In this document: piece after piece, positions 1 to 8,700 of the stretch
Position numbering within the stretch: position 1 is the stretch's first letter
How the letters are laid out: every line of letters begins with the position of its first letter
Notes under the pieces: generated by a model
The model's input: the letters and a program-made list of their open reading frames with translations, nothing else
Told to the model about the DNA's origin: nothing
Databases searched by the model: none
Translations under genes and position numbers: made by a program
Source of the DNA: Mycolicibacterium vulneris
GTDB lineage: Bacteria; Actinomycetota; Actinomycetes; Mycobacteriales; Mycobacteriaceae
DNA length: 64,000 nucleotides
Reading direction: 5' to 3'
Assembly (NCBI RefSeq): GCF_002104765.1
Contig: NZ_NCXM01000013.1
Coordinates: forward strand, 102,613-166,612

Positions 1-254
1 CACGTCCGGACGCTGGATATGCCGTGTCCCGGTTCGATCAAGGCGACGCCCACACCGTCGGCATCGGGAATCGCCTGGGCGGCAAACTCCGCGACGTCCC
101 CAAGGAGGTCGATCACCGCTTGGGCACCCGCCACGATCCCGGCCACTCCGCGGAGCCCGGCATACAGTTCCGCCTCGTCTGCTTCCCGTTGGGCGGGGGA
201 GGGTTCGGATTGTGCCGGCGCTGTGCGACCGGGCTGGGCGTCGAAGTCGGTCAA
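1..254 (-). CDS. GAF-domain protein, N-terminal part (runs off window)
   Basis: Reading leftwards from a TTG at 254 gives an open frame to the window edge. The TTG follows a GGAGGAGG ribosome-binding site, which decides the start because no ATG or suitable GTG lies nearby. About 84 residues are visible: an acidic, Ala/Pro-rich start, then a stretch (LLGDVAEFAAQAIPDADGVG) like the beginning of GAF domains in mycobacterial GAF-ANTAR proteins, which control transcription antitermination through RNA. The ANTAR part would lie outside the window, so the full architecture is inferred. The downstream ligase at 299-1933 runs divergently away in neither sense: both are on this strand, with this gene downstream. 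Confidence 0.5.
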   Translation of the reverse strand, partial: MTDFDAQPGRTAPAQSEPSPAQREADEAELYAGLRGVAGIVAGAQAVIDLLGDVAEFAAQAIPDADGVGVALIEPGHGISSVRT

Positions 255-298
255 TATCGCCTCCTCCGACAAACTTACTCTTCGCGGCGTCCCCAGAG

Positions 299-1933
299 TC
301 AGCCGACGAGCGTCAGCGTATGGACGCGTCGAAGCTTCCCCGACGGCGTCTTCGGGATCATTCCCGGCTCGAGCACCACCACATTGCGAGGCCGGACATC
401 GACCTCGGCGACCACCTCGTGCGCCACCTGATGCTCGATACGGCGCACCTCGGCCGGGTTCTGCCAGTCGTTGGACTCCACCGCGACAGCGAACGTCTCC
501 CGCGAACGTCCGGCCTCCAGGCGCACCGCCACGGCACAGCCGGGCCGGACCCCGGAGACGCGCCCGGCGGCGCGTTCGATGTCGGCGGGGTAGACGTTGC
601 GGCCGGCCATGATGATTACGTCCTTGACGCGGCCGCAGACGACGAGGTGTCCGGTCTCGGTGAGGTAGCCCAAATCGCCGGTGTCATACCAACCCTGGTC
701 GTCCAAAGCCGGGACGAAACCGCCCATCGTCACGTAACCCTCGGTCACCGGTTCGCCGCGCACCTGAATGACGCCGACGCCGCGGGCGGAGAGGATGTTG
801 CCGTCGTCGTCGATGATGCGCGCCTCCAGCCCTTTGAGCGGACGGCCAAGTGTTGTCAGTCGCCGGGTTTTGCCCTTGGTCGCCGGAACGGCCCGGTGGA
901 GCACGGCGAGCAGGTCTGCGTCGACCTCATCGATCATCAGGCCCGCGCCGCACTCGGAGAATGACACGGCCACGGTCGTCTCGGCCATACCGTAAGCGGG
1001 CAGGATCGCCTCCGGACGTAGCCCGAACGGCTTGCCCGCTTCGCAAAAGTCTTCGACGTCAGCGGGTTCGACTTGTTCGGCGCCTGACAGCGCCCACCGC
1101 AGGCTGGACAGGTCGAACTGGCCGGGCTGAGCCACCTTACGAAGGCGTTTGGCGAACATCTTGTAGGCGAAGTTCGGCGCGGCGGTCATCGTACCCTTGT
1201 ACTTGTCGATGAGCTTCGCCCACAGCAACGTGTCGCGCAGGAAGTCCATCGGCGTGACCTTGACCAGCTCCGCGCCGAAATACATTGGCACGGTTAAGAA
1301 ACCGGTCATGCCCATGTCGTGGAACAGTGGTAGCCAGCTCACGATCACGTCGGTATCGATGTTGACTTCTGCGCCGATGAACATTGCCTCGGCGTTGGAA
1401 ACGACATTGCGGTGCGAAACCTGAACGGCCTTCGGCGACCCGGTAGAACCAGACGTCAACTGCAGCAACGCAACGTCGTCTTCGCCGGCCGGGACTGGAT
1501 CGATCGGCTGGTTGGCGAGCAGTTGCTCGATTGTCAGCACCCGCATTCCCAGCTGGGCAAGAAGTGGGGCCGCGGCCACGAACGGGTCCGAGATGACGAC
1601 CGTTTTTGCGCCGATCATCTTGATGACGGCGGCGGTTTCCTCGGCCCAGCGCCCAAGGTCGGTGCGTGGCGTGGGCTGATGGAGCATAGTGAGGCTGGCG
1701 CCGCGCATCCAGATTCCCTGCCCGGCGGGCGCGATCTCTGCGGGAGCACCGGCCAGCACCGGGACGGCGTCACCGCGGTCGACCCCCGCAGCGGCCAGGC
1801 CACCCGCGATCCGACGGGCGCGCTCATGCACCTCGCCCCAGGTGTGTCGGACGGGACAATTCGGTTCCCCGGTCACCAGGCCCTTCGAACTGGACTGGGC
1901 GGTGTCATACATGGTTTCGGTGAATTTGCTCAA
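299..1933 (-). CDS. Fatty acyl-AMP/acyl-CoA ligase (FadD-type, ANL superfamily)
   Basis: This 544-residue adenylate-forming enzyme activates a fatty acid with ATP. The P-loop-like motif [21 protein letters not shown] lies near residue 170, followed by [11 protein letters not shown], the YGMAETT motif, [10 protein letters not shown], the [16 protein letters not shown] hinge and a C-terminal [10 protein letters not shown] with the catalytic lysine. The overall pattern resembles the FAAL side of the mycobacterial FadD family, which loads polyketide synthases, but no PKS is adjacent, so CoA ligase activity is not excluded. The frame is open upstream to 2299. I chose the TTG at 1933 because AAAGGAAC precedes it and the protein then begins like its relatives ([10 protein letters not shown]). 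Confidence 0.85.
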   Translation of the reverse strand: MSKFTETMYDTAQSSSKGLVTGEPNCPVRHTWGEVHERARRIAGGLAAAGVDRGDAVPVLAGAPAEIAPAGQGIWMRGASLTMLHQPTPRTDLGRWAEETAAVIKMIGAKTVVISDPFVAAAPLLAQLGMRVLTIEQLLANQPIDPVPAGEDDVALLQLTSGSTGSPKAVQVSHRNVVSNAEAMFIGAEVNIDTDVIVSWLPLFHDMGMTGFLTVPMYFGAELVKVTPMDFLRDTLLWAKLIDKYKGTMTAAPNFAYKMFAKRLRKVAQPGQFDLSSLRWALSGAEQVEPADVEDFCEAGKPFGLRPEAILPAYGMAETTVAVSFSECGAGLMIDEVDADLLAVLHRAVPATKGKTRRLTTLGRPLKGLEARIIDDDGNILSARGVGVIQVRGEPVTEGYVTMGGFVPALDDQGWYDTGDLGYLTETGHLVVCGRVKDVIIMAGRNVYPADIERAAGRVSGVRPGCAVAVRLEAGRSRETFAVAVESNDWQNPAEVRRIEHQVAHEVVAEVDVRPRNVVVLEPGMIPKTPSGKLRRVHTLTLVG

Positions 1934-2700
1934 GGCCGTTCCTTTGGTTCCGGCGCAGCAGCGCCGCAGTCGGCGTCCGGCCGGGCGCCGGGCCATCCAA
2001 CTGCGGACCCGCGCGTCCGGACGAAGCCAATGCGTCGGTGTTGCAGCGCCAAACTGTCGTCGAAATTGGGAGTGCCGTCCGCCGGGAAATGAGGTGGACG
2101 ATGAATGTTTCGTCGCTCCGATCGAAGCGCGGTCTCGAGCACTCGGGCACGCTGACGGTAGATAGTTGCGGGCAATCAGCCAGCGGGGCGCGCCGATGTT
2201 GCGGACGGGGGGGCAACCAACGCCTGACCATCGGACTCCGTCAGGGGCAGTCCGAAAGGACAATCCTTCGACCGTCGAATTAACCGGGTGTCCAGTCACG
2301 TTGCGGGCGGGGATCTCTTACCGATCGCCGCCGGACGTTTCCGGGGGCTGCGCAATCAACCGTGACAAACGATACCGCAAGGCGCTCGGAAATTGCTGAA
2401 CTTGGTGATTGTTCCGTACACCTTGAAATCCGCATTCCAGAGTTTTGCTGCGTCAAACCATCGAGATGGGACTTCGCCTATTCGATTAGGCGCTCGTCGG
2501 GTGGCTCGCCGCGGCGGCTGCGCCGGCTCCGAATCCTGAGTCGCCGATGAGCGCCGAGGACCCGACGGACAAGCTCGATGGAAGAGAGCAAACACGGCGT
2601 CGATCGCCGGGCAGACTGGGCACAGTCGGCCCGGCAAATTTCAACGCACGCGGTGGATTTCGGTCAGGCGACAGCTAGTGCGAACGAACGGCGTTGCGCC
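1934..2700. other. Intergenic, no gene recognised
   Basis: About 770 bases between the ligase start and a small downstream gene. Several short frames exist on both strands, but none has a credible ribosome-binding site, codon pattern or recognisable product. The ligase promoter presumably lies near its left end. Confidence 0.5.
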
Positions 2701-2838
2701 TCAGCTCTTCTCGGTGCGAAGCAGCGCATCGGTGGCTGCGGCGCGGCGGGCTGCCTTGACGTGCTTGTCGGCGCGCCTCTCCTTCAATGACTTTCCGGAC
2801 TTCTTGCTCATGGCTCGTCGAGGAGACTTATCGGACAT
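2701..2838 (-). CDS. Small, very basic conserved-type protein (45 aa)
   Basis: The predicted peptide starts MSDKSPRRAMSKKSGKSLKE and is rich in Lys/Arg and Ala, with few hydrophobic residues and no membrane segment. An AAGGGGC ribosome-binding site sits just before the ATG at 2838, which supports real translation. Highly charged peptides of this type recur in mycobacterial genomes. A nucleic-acid or ribosome-associated role would be a guess from charge alone, and I do not assign a function. An in-frame ATG six codons upstream is a possible alternative start. Confidence 0.6.
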   Translation of the reverse strand: MSDKSPRRAMSKKSGKSLKERRADKHVKAARRAAATDALLRTEKS

Positions 2839-3056
2839 CGCTAGCCCCTTCGTCATGGGGGCCTGGGTGGGTCCCGGTTCTGCGACTGTACCCCACGGCG
2901 GGGATATTCGGTCGTCGCGCCGACGCATTGGCGGGTGTAGGCTCAAAGGAGTTGGAAATCCAGGCAGTCCGGGCTGAGTCAGTCATACGCCGCTGATCGC
3001 ACCGAGCAAACCGCTCATACCGGGCACGCAGGTGGCCACCTTTAGTTGGGATTGCC

Positions 3057-4235
3057 TTGAGCGCCTTGGTTGAATTTCCATGTTCGACGGACTCCTCTGG
3101 GCGGCAAGGGCTTTCCGACGCCACGAGTTTCGGCATTCTGGGTACGTATCCACCGACAGCGTCGGGGCTGGCGTCGTTCAGCGCCGCGCTGGCCGACGGG
3201 TTGAGCACCAATGGCGCCGAGGTCAGCGTCGTTCGGGTATCCGACGGCCCGCCATCCGCGAGCACCCGCGTCATCGGAGAGCTGGTCAATGGCTCAGCGG
3301 CATCCGTCGCAGCATGCGCCGAGTTGCTGAACCAGCGCGACGTTGTCGTCATCCAGCATGAGTACGGCATTTACGGAGGCGTCGACGGCGCCGAAGTATT
3401 GGGCATCGTCGACAGACTGCGCATCCCGTCGATCTTGGTCGCTCACACTATCCCGAAAGACCCGACGCCACACCAGCGTTCGCTTCTTGAGGTGCTCGCC
3501 GACCGGGCAGACCAGGTGGTCGTGATGTCCGAGGCGGCCAGCCTACGGCTGCGCCGGGGCTTCGACATCGCGCCCCGCAAAGTCGCCACCATCCCACACG
3601 GCGCGACCGTTCCGACGAAGGCACCCTGCATGCGGAGCGGTCGACCCATCCTGTTGACCAGCGGCCTGCTGGGTCCGGGCAAGGGCATCGAGCGGGTGAT
3701 CGAGGCAATGGGGTCGCTCAGTGATCTGCCCGGCCGGCCGCGGTACCTGGTTGCGGGCAGAACGCACCCGACGGTGCTGGCCGCCGATGGCGAGGCGTAC
3801 CGGAATGCCCGAATAGATCAGGCGCTGCGCAGCGGTGTCGCGGATTCGGTGTGCTTTGACACGGATCACCGCAGCGTTCCGATGCTCACCGCTCTTTTAC
3901 AGTCCGCGGCGGTCGTGGTCTTGCCGTACGACTCGACCGATCAGGTCACCTCCAGTGCTCTGGTCGACGCCATAGCGAGCGGCCGCCCGGTCGTGGCCAC
4001 GGCGTTCCCGCACGCCGTCGAGCTGCTCGCCAGTGGCGCCGGCATCGTCGTCGCGCATGACGATCCGGATGCGCTGGCTTGTGCCCTGCGCCGGGTGCTG
4101 ACCGAGCCGCGCCTCGCCGGTGCGATGGCGGCCGAGGCCAGGAGATTAGCGCCCGAGACAGCCTGGCCAACCGTCGCACGCGCGTACCAGCGGCTGGCGC
4201 ATCGGGTCCTCGCGCAGCGACGGGCACGGGTATGA
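3057..4235 (+). CDS. GT4-like glycosyltransferase
   Basis: The 392-residue protein has the two-Rossmann (GT-B) layout of family 4 glycosyltransferases. The N-terminal half begins FGILGTYPPTASGLASF, the acceptor-side glycine loop. The C-terminal half contains LLTSGLLGPGKGIERVIEAM and the nucleotide-sugar site GRPVVATAFPHAVELLASGAG. Sugar donor and acceptor cannot be read from sequence. The start is uncertain: a TTG at 3057 is used because no ATG lies upstream of the fold, and the ribosome-binding site is weak. The gene overlaps the next by 4 bp (ATGA), so the two are co-translated and probably share a pathway. Confidence 0.8.
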   Translation: MSALVEFPCSTDSSGRQGLSDATSFGILGTYPPTASGLASFSAALADGLSTNGAEVSVVRVSDGPPSASTRVIGELVNGSAASVAACAELLNQRDVVVIQHEYGIYGGVDGAEVLGIVDRLRIPSILVAHTIPKDPTPHQRSLLEVLADRADQVVVMSEAASLRLRRGFDIAPRKVATIPHGATVPTKAPCMRSGRPILLTSGLLGPGKGIERVIEAMGSLSDLPGRPRYLVAGRTHPTVLAADGEAYRNARIDQALRSGVADSVCFDTDHRSVPMLTALLQSAAVVVLPYDSTDQVTSSALVDAIASGRPVVATAFPHAVELLASGAGIVVAHDDPDALACALRRVLTEPRLAGAMAAEARRLAPETAWPTVARAYQRLAHRVLAQRRARV

Positions 4236-5284
4236 GCACCACGTCTCCGGCGCCGATTTTCGATCACCTGCTGCGGCTGACCGACCGTCGTGGCACGTTG
4301 ATGCACGCGCGGCTCGCCGAACCCCTGCCCCAGCACGGTTACTGCACCGACGATGTGGCGCGGGTGCTTGTTGTCGCCACCCGAGACCATGGCCCCGATC
4401 GAATACTGAACGGTCTGGCCGGTGTTGCGTTGCGGTTCTTAAACGACGCACAGGCTCTCACTGGCGCATGCCGCAATCGGATGGACGGCACGGGAAGCTG
4501 GGTCGACGAACCCGCCCTCGGGGACGCCTGGGGGCGGTGCATCTGGGGTCTGGGGACCGCAGCCGCGCACAGTAATGTCGACTGGGCCCGCCAGTCGGCC
4601 ATCATGCAGTTCGAACGTGCCGCCCAGGAACGCTCGATATTACCCCGGGCGATGGCGTTCGCGGCGCTCGGTGCCGCCGAACTTCTCGTCTTCGACCCGA
4701 CACACCGCGCGGCTCGCGCACTACTCACCGACTATGCCTCGTCGGTGCCTGCACCGAACAAAGACCTGGGGTGGCCGTGGCCCGAGCCCCGACTGACCTA
4801 CGCCAATGCCGTTGTGCCCGAGGCGATGATCGGTGCCGGCGCCGCGCTTGCCGACGCGCCGCTGCGTCGGCGAGGTTTGGAGCTGTTGGCGTGGCTGGTC
4901 GCAGTCGAAACGGCGGACGGTCATCTGTCGCCCACCCCCGCCGGGGGCAGAGGCGCCGAGGACACCCGGCCCGGATTCGACCAGCGGCCGACCGAGGTGT
5001 CCACGCTCGCCGATGCGTGCGCGCGCGCCGCCACCGTTGATACCAACCCGATTTGGCCGGCCGGCGTCGAGGCCGCAGCCGCCTGGTTCATGGGAGACAA
5101 CGATGCGGGGGAGCCGATGTGGGACCCGGATACAGGTGGTGGATACGACGGTTTGCGCTCCGACGGCGTGGACACTAACCAGGGCGCGGAGGCGACCCTG
5201 GCGGTGATCTCGACTTTGCAGCATGCTCAGCATTTCCTATTGTGCCGCAATGACTTTGATTCGGACCGGGTTCGCAATACGTAG
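4232..5284 (+). CDS. Alpha/alpha-toroid-like protein coupled to glycosyltransferase
   Basis: A 350-residue protein of regular helical character with conserved-looking aromatic/acidic patches (GTGSWVDEPALGDAWGRCIWGLG, DLGWPWPEPRLTYANA, WDPDTGGGYDGLRSDGVDTNQGAEATL). The repeated helical pairs and these motifs resemble six-hairpin toroid proteins found beside GT4 enzymes in actinobacteria. Some of those act on oligosaccharides, but I cannot name catalytic residues. There is no signal peptide, so it is likely cytoplasmic. It starts inside the last codons of the glycosyltransferase (ATGA overlap), which implies a joint task in making or trimming a glycan. Function is not assigned beyond this. Confidence 0.75.
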   Translation: MSTTSPAPIFDHLLRLTDRRGTLMHARLAEPLPQHGYCTDDVARVLVVATRDHGPDRILNGLAGVALRFLNDAQALTGACRNRMDGTGSWVDEPALGDAWGRCIWGLGTAAAHSNVDWARQSAIMQFERAAQERSILPRAMAFAALGAAELLVFDPTHRAARALLTDYASSVPAPNKDLGWPWPEPRLTYANAVVPEAMIGAGAALADAPLRRRGLELLAWLVAVETADGHLSPTPAGGRGAEDTRPGFDQRPTEVSTLADACARAATVDTNPIWPAGVEAAAAWFMGDNDAGEPMWDPDTGGGYDGLRSDGVDTNQGAEATLAVISTLQHAQHFLLCRNDFDSDRVRNT

Positions 5285-5815
5285 CCCGCGACGGCTCTCG
5301 GCCGACCGCACCGGCCCACTGCTGCCAAGATTTTGGTCAACATCTTCTAGTGGTGACACCGCGTGACGTTATCGACCAAGAGGGTGATACCCGATCAGCC
5401 CCAGGAGTTTTCGTGCGGATTTAACGGTGCCGATGGCTCCGACCTTCCAACCCTGACGCGCATTTGCGCACGAGTTGGCGCAGCTCTCCCGCTCCCATGA
5501 AGTGCAAACCTCACACATGAGGTGGAGGCCCTCCTCCGTAGAGCTCGAAGGCGGGGAAAGGATGCGCCACGTGACGCTCCGGTCTACTAATTCGGCTATC
5601 GCAGATGGCTACCGAAGAGGCAGCACTCGATAAACCCACGATGTCTGCAGCATAGCCAAGTTACCGGTTGTGACGACGTACGAAATCGGGAGCGGCGATG
5701 TAACAAATGAGGTTCTCAATCGGCGAATGGCAGAGTCCGATGCGGCAGGTGAAAGCCGAAACGGCTGAGCTTCATTGATCTCCAATGGGTTTGCGCGATG
5801 ACTGGCTGCGCGGGT
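5285..5815. other. Intergenic, no gene recognised
   Basis: Roughly 530 bases between the 3' ends of a rightward and a leftward gene. I see no gene, RNA or clear terminator. Base composition is less GC-rich than in the flanking genes. Confidence 0.5.
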
Positions 5816-6283
5816 CTATACCCGGGTCTCCTTTTCTTCCGCGCTGATCATGAGGCCCTCGACGGTCAAGGAATTGTTTGGGCTGGCCGCTGTCATCATT
5901 ATCGTGTGTGCCTGGTCTGGGTCGGCGTGCGGTGAAACGACCAGTAGGACGATTTTGCTGCGATCGAGTCCGACGACCTCGATGGTGTTGATTGGCTGAA
6001 GGCGATATCCGTCGAGTCGTACCATCCGTCTCCCGACCGGGAACTTAGCGGGCGGCCTTGCCCATTCGTCGATGTTGTAGATCACGCGGCCAATCGGACC
6101 GAGTCGAACAGACAGCACCGCCAGCAGATCCGGTAGCTCCGCCATGAGGTCGTCACTGTGCGGCCACCATGCCCCATCGACAGACCCGCTCTGAGGCGCT
6201 TTGGGCTTTAGCCTCAGGCGCGGTGTGTGTACCGGTGGGGTTTGCCGGCGCCCGATGTCCATCTGGTCTTGTTTCGGCGTCAT
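5816..6283 (-). CDS. DUF5994 family protein (copy 1)
   Basis: A 155-residue protein with the DUF5994 core: RLRLKPKAPQSGSVDGAWWP, then SDDLMAELPDLLAVLSVRLGPI, LDGYRLQPINTIEV and DPDQAHTIMMTAAS. The family is widespread in actinobacteria and its role is unknown. A second copy lies in opposite orientation at 7920-8528, and the two share a nearly identical leader immediately before the start codon. The ATG at 6283 is supported by a GGAGCG ribosome-binding site. There is no signal peptide and no membrane segment. Confidence 0.8.
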   Translation of the reverse strand: MTPKQDQMDIGRRQTPPVHTPRLRLKPKAPQSGSVDGAWWPHSDDLMAELPDLLAVLSVRLGPIGRVIYNIDEWARPPAKFPVGRRMVRLDGYRLQPINTIEVVGLDRSKIVLLVVSPHADPDQAHTIMMTAASPNNSLTVEGLMISAEEKETRV

Positions 6284-6339
6284 AGTGACGCTCCTGTCTT
6301 GACCGCGAGACCGGCCAACTCATTCGAATCGGCGACGAC
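6284..6339 (-). repeat. Conserved leader of DUF5994 copy 1 (inverted duplicate of 7865-7919)
   Basis: The 56 bases directly before the DUF5994 start match the 55 bases before the other copy with only a handful of substitutions and a one-base indel, in inverted orientation. The indel breaks any shared reading frame, so the similarity is at nucleotide level. It holds the ribosome-binding site and may carry a regulatory element. Confidence 0.7.
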
Positions 6340-6448
6340 ATGGCTTTGAATAGTCAGGTACGAAGTATCACCAACGGTTCCCACACTACTCGGATGTCCA
6401 GAACGAACCACGGCACGTTGATGGTCGCAACCAGCCGGCCGGGCGTTC

Positions 6449-7252
6449 TCAGCGGATGGAGACGAGTTGGTCGATCGAATCCCGGGGTAAGTCGCCGTCA
6501 ACGACGGCGGTCACCACCAGCCGGTTCAGCGTGATTGCGCCTCTGTGATTGTCGAGAAACGCGGTGTCGGAGGCATCACGACCAGTGGCTATCCGCACCA
6601 GGCTTTGCCGCGGCGCTAGCAGCGTCGCATCGACAACCCGCCATTGCCCCTCGACAAAAGCCTCGGCCACCGCGTGAAAGTCCATCGGGTGCAGCCCGGG
6701 CGCGTACACCGACACCAGGCGGGCCGGGACGTTGACCGCACGCAGCAGCGCCACCACCAGATGCGCGTAGTCGCGGCACACGCCTGCGCCGGAGAGCAGG
6801 GTTTCCACCGCCCCGTCGATCGGATCGCTTGAGCCGGGCACATAGTTCAGCCTCGTGCCCACCCACGAGCTCACATTCTCCAACAGCGTTGCCGAATCTC
6901 CATAGGTGCCGAATTCGGTTGCGGCGAAACCATAGAACTTATCGGCCTCGGCGTAGCGGCTGGGTCGCAGATACATCGACTGGTCGTATTCGTTCACCGG
7001 AGCCGGATCGGTTTGACCCACGATCGTCGCCGAGTAGTCGACTCTCAGTGTTCCCACTGCTGCGTCGAACTTGTGGATGCGGTTGCCATGTACACCGCTG
7101 ACTTCCACGGCCTGGATAGGCCGTCCGTCCAAGATGAAGCGCAGCGATTCAAAGACCTCCGTGCGTGGATGCGGGGCAACAGCAATCTGAAACTCCAGCG
7201 TCGTGGGTGCGGTGATGTCGACTTCGATCTCGGCGCCCACTTCGCGTCTCAT
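6449..7252 (-). CDS. Transglutaminase-like cysteine peptidase-fold protein
   Basis: This 267-residue protein combines an N-terminal beta-rich domain (typical Bact_transglu_N type) with a transglutaminase core. The Cys-His-Asp triad is visible as Cys159 in GAGVCRDYAHL, His193 in MDFHAVAEAF and Asp208 in WRVVDATLL. Such proteins cleave or cross-link amide bonds, and the natural substrate of the mycobacterial members is unknown. There is no obvious signal peptide. The neighbours on both sides are the DUF5994 pair, and no operon partner is evident. Confidence 0.85.
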   Translation of the reverse strand: MRREVGAEIEVDITAPTTLEFQIAVAPHPRTEVFESLRFILDGRPIQAVEVSGVHGNRIHKFDAAVGTLRVDYSATIVGQTDPAPVNEYDQSMYLRPSRYAEADKFYGFAATEFGTYGDSATLLENVSSWVGTRLNYVPGSSDPIDGAVETLLSGAGVCRDYAHLVVALLRAVNVPARLVSVYAPGLHPMDFHAVAEAFVEGQWRVVDATLLAPRQSLVRIATGRDASDTAFLDNHRGAITLNRLVVTAVVDGDLPRDSIDQLVSIR

Positions 7253-7864
7253 GCCGTGATCATCCGCCAGTCGTTCCGGATTCGCCAGCCGTGCGGCGGC
7301 GCGGGGTAGGGATGACGCGTCCCCTGCACATGCCTCATCCAGACCCTAACGCGATCCTTAGCAGGGCCCAAAACGCCTAAATCGTCGGCGCCGCAACAGT
7401 GGTTTGTCAGCGCGTCCGCCCCGCCCAAGATCATCATCATTGCCCGGTAACACCGTCGACAATTGGTCCACGTTCAATCTTCTATCCGTGCCGCGTATCG
7501 CATACCCTGGGAGCCAGCGACCGATTTGAGCAAGTTGCGTTCGTAGTCTGTTGCTAGATGGCCGTTGGTGCGCAACTGTGGTGTTAAGCAGTCAGCACTA
7601 GGCTGGCCGCCGTCGAATCTTCACTGTGTGTACAAACGCAGCACGTCTCTTCGATAGAGCCGGTAATAAGGCGTGGACCTTCGGTCTTGATGCCCCTTCG
7701 CGGGTGAATCACTTTCGGCCGGGTTCGATCCCTGGTCCGGCGGCATGATGTAGCAGAAACCGGGCCGGCAGAGCGTTAGTCGCTCGCGTCCCTTTGTCCC
7801 AGGCCAGATCGGAGTAGGGTGACAACGTATCGGCGGTGTTCCGTTTGTGATCGTCCTGGGTTAT
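7253..7864. other. Intergenic; tRNA T-arm-like fragment, no gene
   Basis: About 610 bases without a supported gene. At 7719-7735 the sequence folds as a 5-bp stem around TTCGATC (CCGGG-TTCGATC-CCTGG), the shape of a tRNA T-arm, but no complete cloverleaf could be built around it. The right end holds the leader and promoter region of the second DUF5994 gene. Confidence 0.4.
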
Positions 7865-7919
7865 GTCGTCGCCGATTCGAATGATTGGCCGGTATCGCGG
7901 TCAAGACGGGAGCGTCGCG
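7865..7919 (+). repeat. Conserved leader of DUF5994 copy 2
   Basis: This is the counterpart of the leader at 6284-6339, in opposite orientation, ending directly at the GTG start codon. It begins GTCGTCGCCGATTCGAATGA and contains GGGAGC as the ribosome-binding site. Upstream, around 7835-7862, there is a GTT-rich element about 16 bases before GGGTTA, loosely like an alternative-sigma (SigF-type) promoter; that is weak inference. Confidence 0.65.
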
Positions 7920-8528
7920 GTGACGCTAGGGCAAGCCCGCAACAACTCGAGGTGGGACACCACACGGGGCATCCATCCGGCGCGGTATCGGTTGAAACCC
8001 ACCGCGCGTGGCATCGGGTATGTGGACGGTGCATGGTGGCCATACAGTGATGACCTGATGACGCAACTGCCAGATTTGATCGCAGTTCTGTCGATGCGTC
8101 TGGGCGCGATCAGTTGTGTGATGTACAACAACACCGAATGGAGAATGACGCCCACCGAACTTGTGAGCGGCGGACGCGTGGTCCAACTCGACGGACACCG
8201 CCGCCATCCGTTTAATACGGTCGAAGTCCTTGACTCCAAAGGCAATAAGTTTGGCTTGCTGGTTGTCCCATCTCACCTCGACCCCGATCAAGCGCACGGG
8301 ATTGTGATGGCAGCTGCCGCTCCGGGCAACGTGTCAAGCGTCGATACCCTGCTCATGATCAGCGTGAAAGACCGGGAGAGCCGCACCAGGAGGGACGCCG
8401 CGCGCGAGCGCTGGGAATTCGCAACGCAGGGCAGAACAGCCGATCGTCGGGAACCACCCCGGTCCCGGAGCGGACCTTCCCGTCGTCTTCCCCCGACGGC
8501 CCTCGCGCCTCCATCGCGCCATAGCTAG
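7920..8528 (+). CDS. DUF5994 family protein (copy 2, longer tail)
   Basis: A 202-residue paralogue of the protein at 5816-6283. It shares YRLKPTARGIGYVDGAWWPY, SDDLMTQLPDLIAVLSMRLG, VVQLDGHRRHPFNTVEV and DPDQAHGIVMAA. It adds a C-terminal tail of about 50 residues rich in Arg, Ser and Pro that copy 1 lacks. The frame is open to an ATG at 7863, but the comparison of leaders puts the true start at the GTG at 7920, where the duplicated non-coding segment ends. Biochemical role unknown. Confidence 0.75.
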   Translation: MTLGQARNNSRWDTTRGIHPARYRLKPTARGIGYVDGAWWPYSDDLMTQLPDLIAVLSMRLGAISCVMYNNTEWRMTPTELVSGGRVVQLDGHRRHPFNTVEVLDSKGNKFGLLVVPSHLDPDQAHGIVMAAAAPGNVSSVDTLLMISVKDRESRTRRDAARERWEFATQGRTADRREPPRSRSGPSRRLPPTALAPPSRHS

Positions 8529-8700
8529 GGACTCAAGAGTCAACTCATCGCATTGAAGAAGCAACTGGCGCAAGCGAAGTGAACAACTAGTCACCGACTA
8601 AGGCGGCACCGCTGGTGGAGTGGTTCTGTCCGCATCACCGTTGGCAAGTATTGGTAGAGGTTGTGAATCAAGATGTTTCGTTGCAGAAAGGGGGGCGCTG

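Noticed and set aside
2356..2637. Minus-strand frame of 93 codons in the gap after the first ligase
   Set aside because: No ribosome-binding site, odd composition and no recognisable family.
7863..7919. ATG at 7863 as the start of the second DUF5994 gene
   Set aside because: The segment is a duplicated leader that is non-coding before the other copy, with a frame-breaking indel; the GTG at 7920 is the matching start.
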